Shown here: in pieces, positions 5,599 to 7,300 of the stretch
Layout: each line of letters begins with the position of its first letter
Position numbering within the stretch: position 1 is the stretch's first letter
From: Hyphomicrobiales bacterium
GTDB taxonomy: Bacteria; Pseudomonadota; Alphaproteobacteria; Rhizobiales; Xanthobacteraceae
Direction of reading: 5' to 3'
NCBI GenBank assembly: GCA_016201085.1
Contig: JACQDO010000093.1
Location: 1 to 7,300 of the forward strand
Length of the DNA stretch: 7,300 nt
Notes under the pieces: model-generated
Databases searched by the model: none
The model's input: the letters and a program-made list of their open reading frames with translations, nothing else
Told to the model about the DNA's origin: nothing
Translations under genes and position numbers: made by a program

Positions 5599-6438
5599 CT
5601 AATCCCACCCACCCGGCACGCGGCCCTTGGGATTGGCGACGCGGCCGTTCGGCCGCTTGAGCGCGGCGATGCGCGTCATCTCGTCATCATCAAGCGCAAA
5701 ATCGAACACGTTGAAATTGTCGGCGATGCGCTGCGGCTGTGACGAGAACGGAATAGCGGCGACGTTCTGCTGCATGAGCCAGCGCAGCGCGATCTGCGCC
5801 ACGCTGCGCCCGCGCGCCGCGGCGATCTCGTTGAGCACCGGATCGCCGAACAGCCGCCCGCGCCCGAGCGGACAATAGGCGATGAACACGAGCCCGCGCG
5901 CCCGCGCCGCCGCCAGCAGCTTCGACTGGTCGAGAAAGGGATGATACTCGGCCTGCAATGCGGCCAGCGGCTCGGGACAGAGCGCGAGCGCCTGGTCGAG
6001 CAGCGCGATGTTGAAATTGGCGACGCCAATATGGCGCGCCAGTCCCTGCCGCTTGGCCTTGGCCAGGGCCGGCATGCATTCGCTCAGCGCGATCTCCGGA
6101 TTGGGCCAATGGATGAGCAGCAGGTCGACGTAATCGACCTTGAGCGCGGCGAGGCTTTCCTCCACCGAGCGCGCGAGATCGGCGGCACGCAGGTTTTCGT
6201 GGCTGACCTTGGTGGTGAGGAAGATGTCGGCGCGCGGGATGCCGGCGGCGCGCAGCGCCTCGCCCACGGCACTTTCAGTGCCGTATTTGCGCGCGGTATC
6301 GATGTGGCGATAGCCGGCCTTGAGCGCCGCCAGCAAGGTGTCTGACGAAAGCCCGCCGGTCATCGGCGAGGTGCCGAAGCCAATGATCGGGATGGCGCCG
6401 CTTTCGCGGGAAAAAGGCAGGCGGGTGAGAACGGTCAA
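5599..6438 (-). CDS. Aldo/keto reductase (NAD(P)H-dependent oxidoreductase)
   Basis: This complete 279-residue AKR of the short bacterial type reduces carbonyl compounds with a nicotinamide cofactor in the cytoplasm. The catalytic tetrad is present: Asp47 and Tyr52 (HIDTARKY), Lys77 (FLTTKVS) and His110 (LLLIHWPNP). Other signatures are IGFGTSPM (19-26), RHIGVANFN (135-143), LQAEYHPFLDQ (161-171), YCPLGRGRLF (188-197) and FSSQPQRIADNF (231-242). The usual IPKS lysine, which contacts the NADPH 2'-phosphate, is Phe231 here, though Arg237 remains, so the cofactor preference may differ. The start is TTG at 6436-6438, since no in-frame ATG or GTG lies between the upstream stop and Met26. The last 61 codons, stop included, are duplicated at 4030-4214. 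The substrate is unknown. Confidence 0.93.
   Translation of the reverse strand: MTVLTRLPFSRESGAIPIIGFGTSPMTGGLSSDTLLAALKAGYRHIDTARKYGTESAVGEALRAAGIPRADIFLTTKVSHENLRAADLARSVEESLAALKVDYVDLLLIHWPNPEIALSECMPALAKAKRQGLARHIGVANFNIALLDQALALCPEPLAALQAEYHPFLDQSKLLAAARARGLVFIAYCPLGRGRLFGDPVLNEIAAARGRSVAQIALRWLMQQNVAAIPFSSQPQRIADNFNVFDFALDDDEMTRIAALKRPNGRVANPKGRVPGGWD
5600..5783. repeat. Direct repeat copy inside the intact aldo/keto reductase gene
   Basis: This is the partner of 4031-4214, with 175 of 184 bases identical, no gaps and a 1569-bp offset. The repeat begins at the stop codon and runs back to the Trp220 codon. A 90-base stretch (5630-5719, equal to 4061-4150) is identical. It includes the palindrome GCGGCCG-TT-CGGCCGC at 5641-5656. 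Confidence 0.92.
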
Positions 6439-6555
6439 GGCTTGCGTCCATGGTTGCGCCGGCGCGCACCCTCATCGCGCGCCGGCCGGCGCCGGGCCGC
6501 TTAATTTAGCCACAAACGCGCAGATTATCGTCCACCGCTAATCCCGCCGCTGCCC

Positions 6556-6584
6556 TTCCCTGCCCGCCGATTCGGGTCTATATG
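6556..6584 (+). promoter_or_regulatory. Possible carB promoter
   Basis: TTCCCT (6556-6561), a 17-base spacer and TATATG (6579-6584) form the best promoter-like pair in the 234-bp gap before carB. The -35 is poor. If used, the transcript would begin near 6591 and carry a leader of about 82 bases that includes the hairpin at 6627-6642. Some promoter is needed here, because the genes directly upstream point the other way. The rest of the gap (6439-6555) is G/C-rich with no site I can defend. Confidence 0.3.
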
Positions 6585-6626
6585 AGCCCCGCGCGCGAGG
6601 CTTGAACCCTCTGCGCGATCCGGGGA

Positions 6627-6651
6627 GCGCGCGTAAGCGCGCCCTTTTTTT
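6627..6651 (+). terminator. Intrinsic terminator or attenuator in the carB leader
   Basis: GCGCGC (6627-6632), a GTAA tetraloop and GCGCGC (6637-6642) form a strong hairpin, followed by CC and seven T (6645-6651). It works only in the plus direction and ends 21 bases before the carB ATG. The stretch GCGCGCG at 6591-6597 could pair with its left arm and form a competing structure. It either blocks readthrough into carB or acts as an attenuator. The hairpin is seen directly, while the role is inference. Confidence 0.65.
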
Positions 6652-6672
6652 GTGCCGATTGTCCGGAGTCCG

Positions 6673-7300
<628 letters not shown>

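Noticed and set aside
5641..5656. The palindrome GCGGCCG-TT-CGGCCGC as a recombinase core site
   Set aside because: It encodes the conserved KRPNGR part of the protein and is G/C-rich by codon bias. No recombinase gene is visible to support it.
6582..6605. A possible carB leader peptide MSPAREA
   Set aside because: It overlaps the proposed -10 box, has no ribosome site and lacks runs of Arg or pyrimidine-linked codons that would suggest a sensor.

Overview
The window is GC-rich alphaproteobacterial DNA. It most resembles a Bradyrhizobium/Rhodopseudomonas-type member of the Hyphomicrobiales. The grounds are the strong G/C third-position codon use, a TctC/Bug-family periplasmic binding protein, a yqeY homologue divergent from carA, and two copies of the CGTCAT...ATGAC/C palindromic intergenic repeats that I remember as abundant in that group. 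The genus is inference, because there is no rRNA or other marker here.

Layout. Positions 1-620 (minus) hold the N-terminal two thirds of a tripartite tricarboxylate transporter binding protein. A palindromic repeat (640-736) separates it from a yqeY homologue (749-1204, minus). A 90-bp divergent promoter region then leads to carA (1295-2521, plus), the glutaminase subunit of carbamoyl-phosphate synthetase. Directly after carA come a tightly packed higB toxin, higA antitoxin and a small class I SAM methyltransferase (2570-3876, plus), followed by a second palindromic repeat (3884-4024). The next part is the unusual one. A truncated, minus-strand copy of the 3' end of an aldo/keto reductase gene (4030-4214) is followed by a visibly AT-richer segment carrying one unrecognised membrane-protein gene (4284-5420, minus), and then by the complete aldo/keto reductase gene (5599-6438, minus). 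The two aldo/keto reductase 3' ends form a 184-bp direct repeat with 9 mismatches. Last comes a 234-bp leader region with a textbook intrinsic terminator 21 bases before carB, and the first 209 codons of carB (6673-7300, plus, runs off the window).

How it fits together. carA and carB encode the two subunits that make carbamoyl phosphate for arginine and pyrimidine synthesis, but here they are about 4.15 kb apart, with genes on both strands between them, so carB must have its own promoter. higB, higA and the methyltransferase have gaps of only 9 and 5 bases and probably form one transcript from a promoter overlapped by a dyad that HigA could bind. The membrane-protein segment, bounded by the duplicated aldo/keto reductase end, looks like acquired DNA inserted into a variable spot between two conserved genes. 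I see no integrase, transposase, CRISPR array, tRNA or recognisable multi-gene defence system. The best candidate for something undescribed is the orphan membrane protein and the way it was captured.
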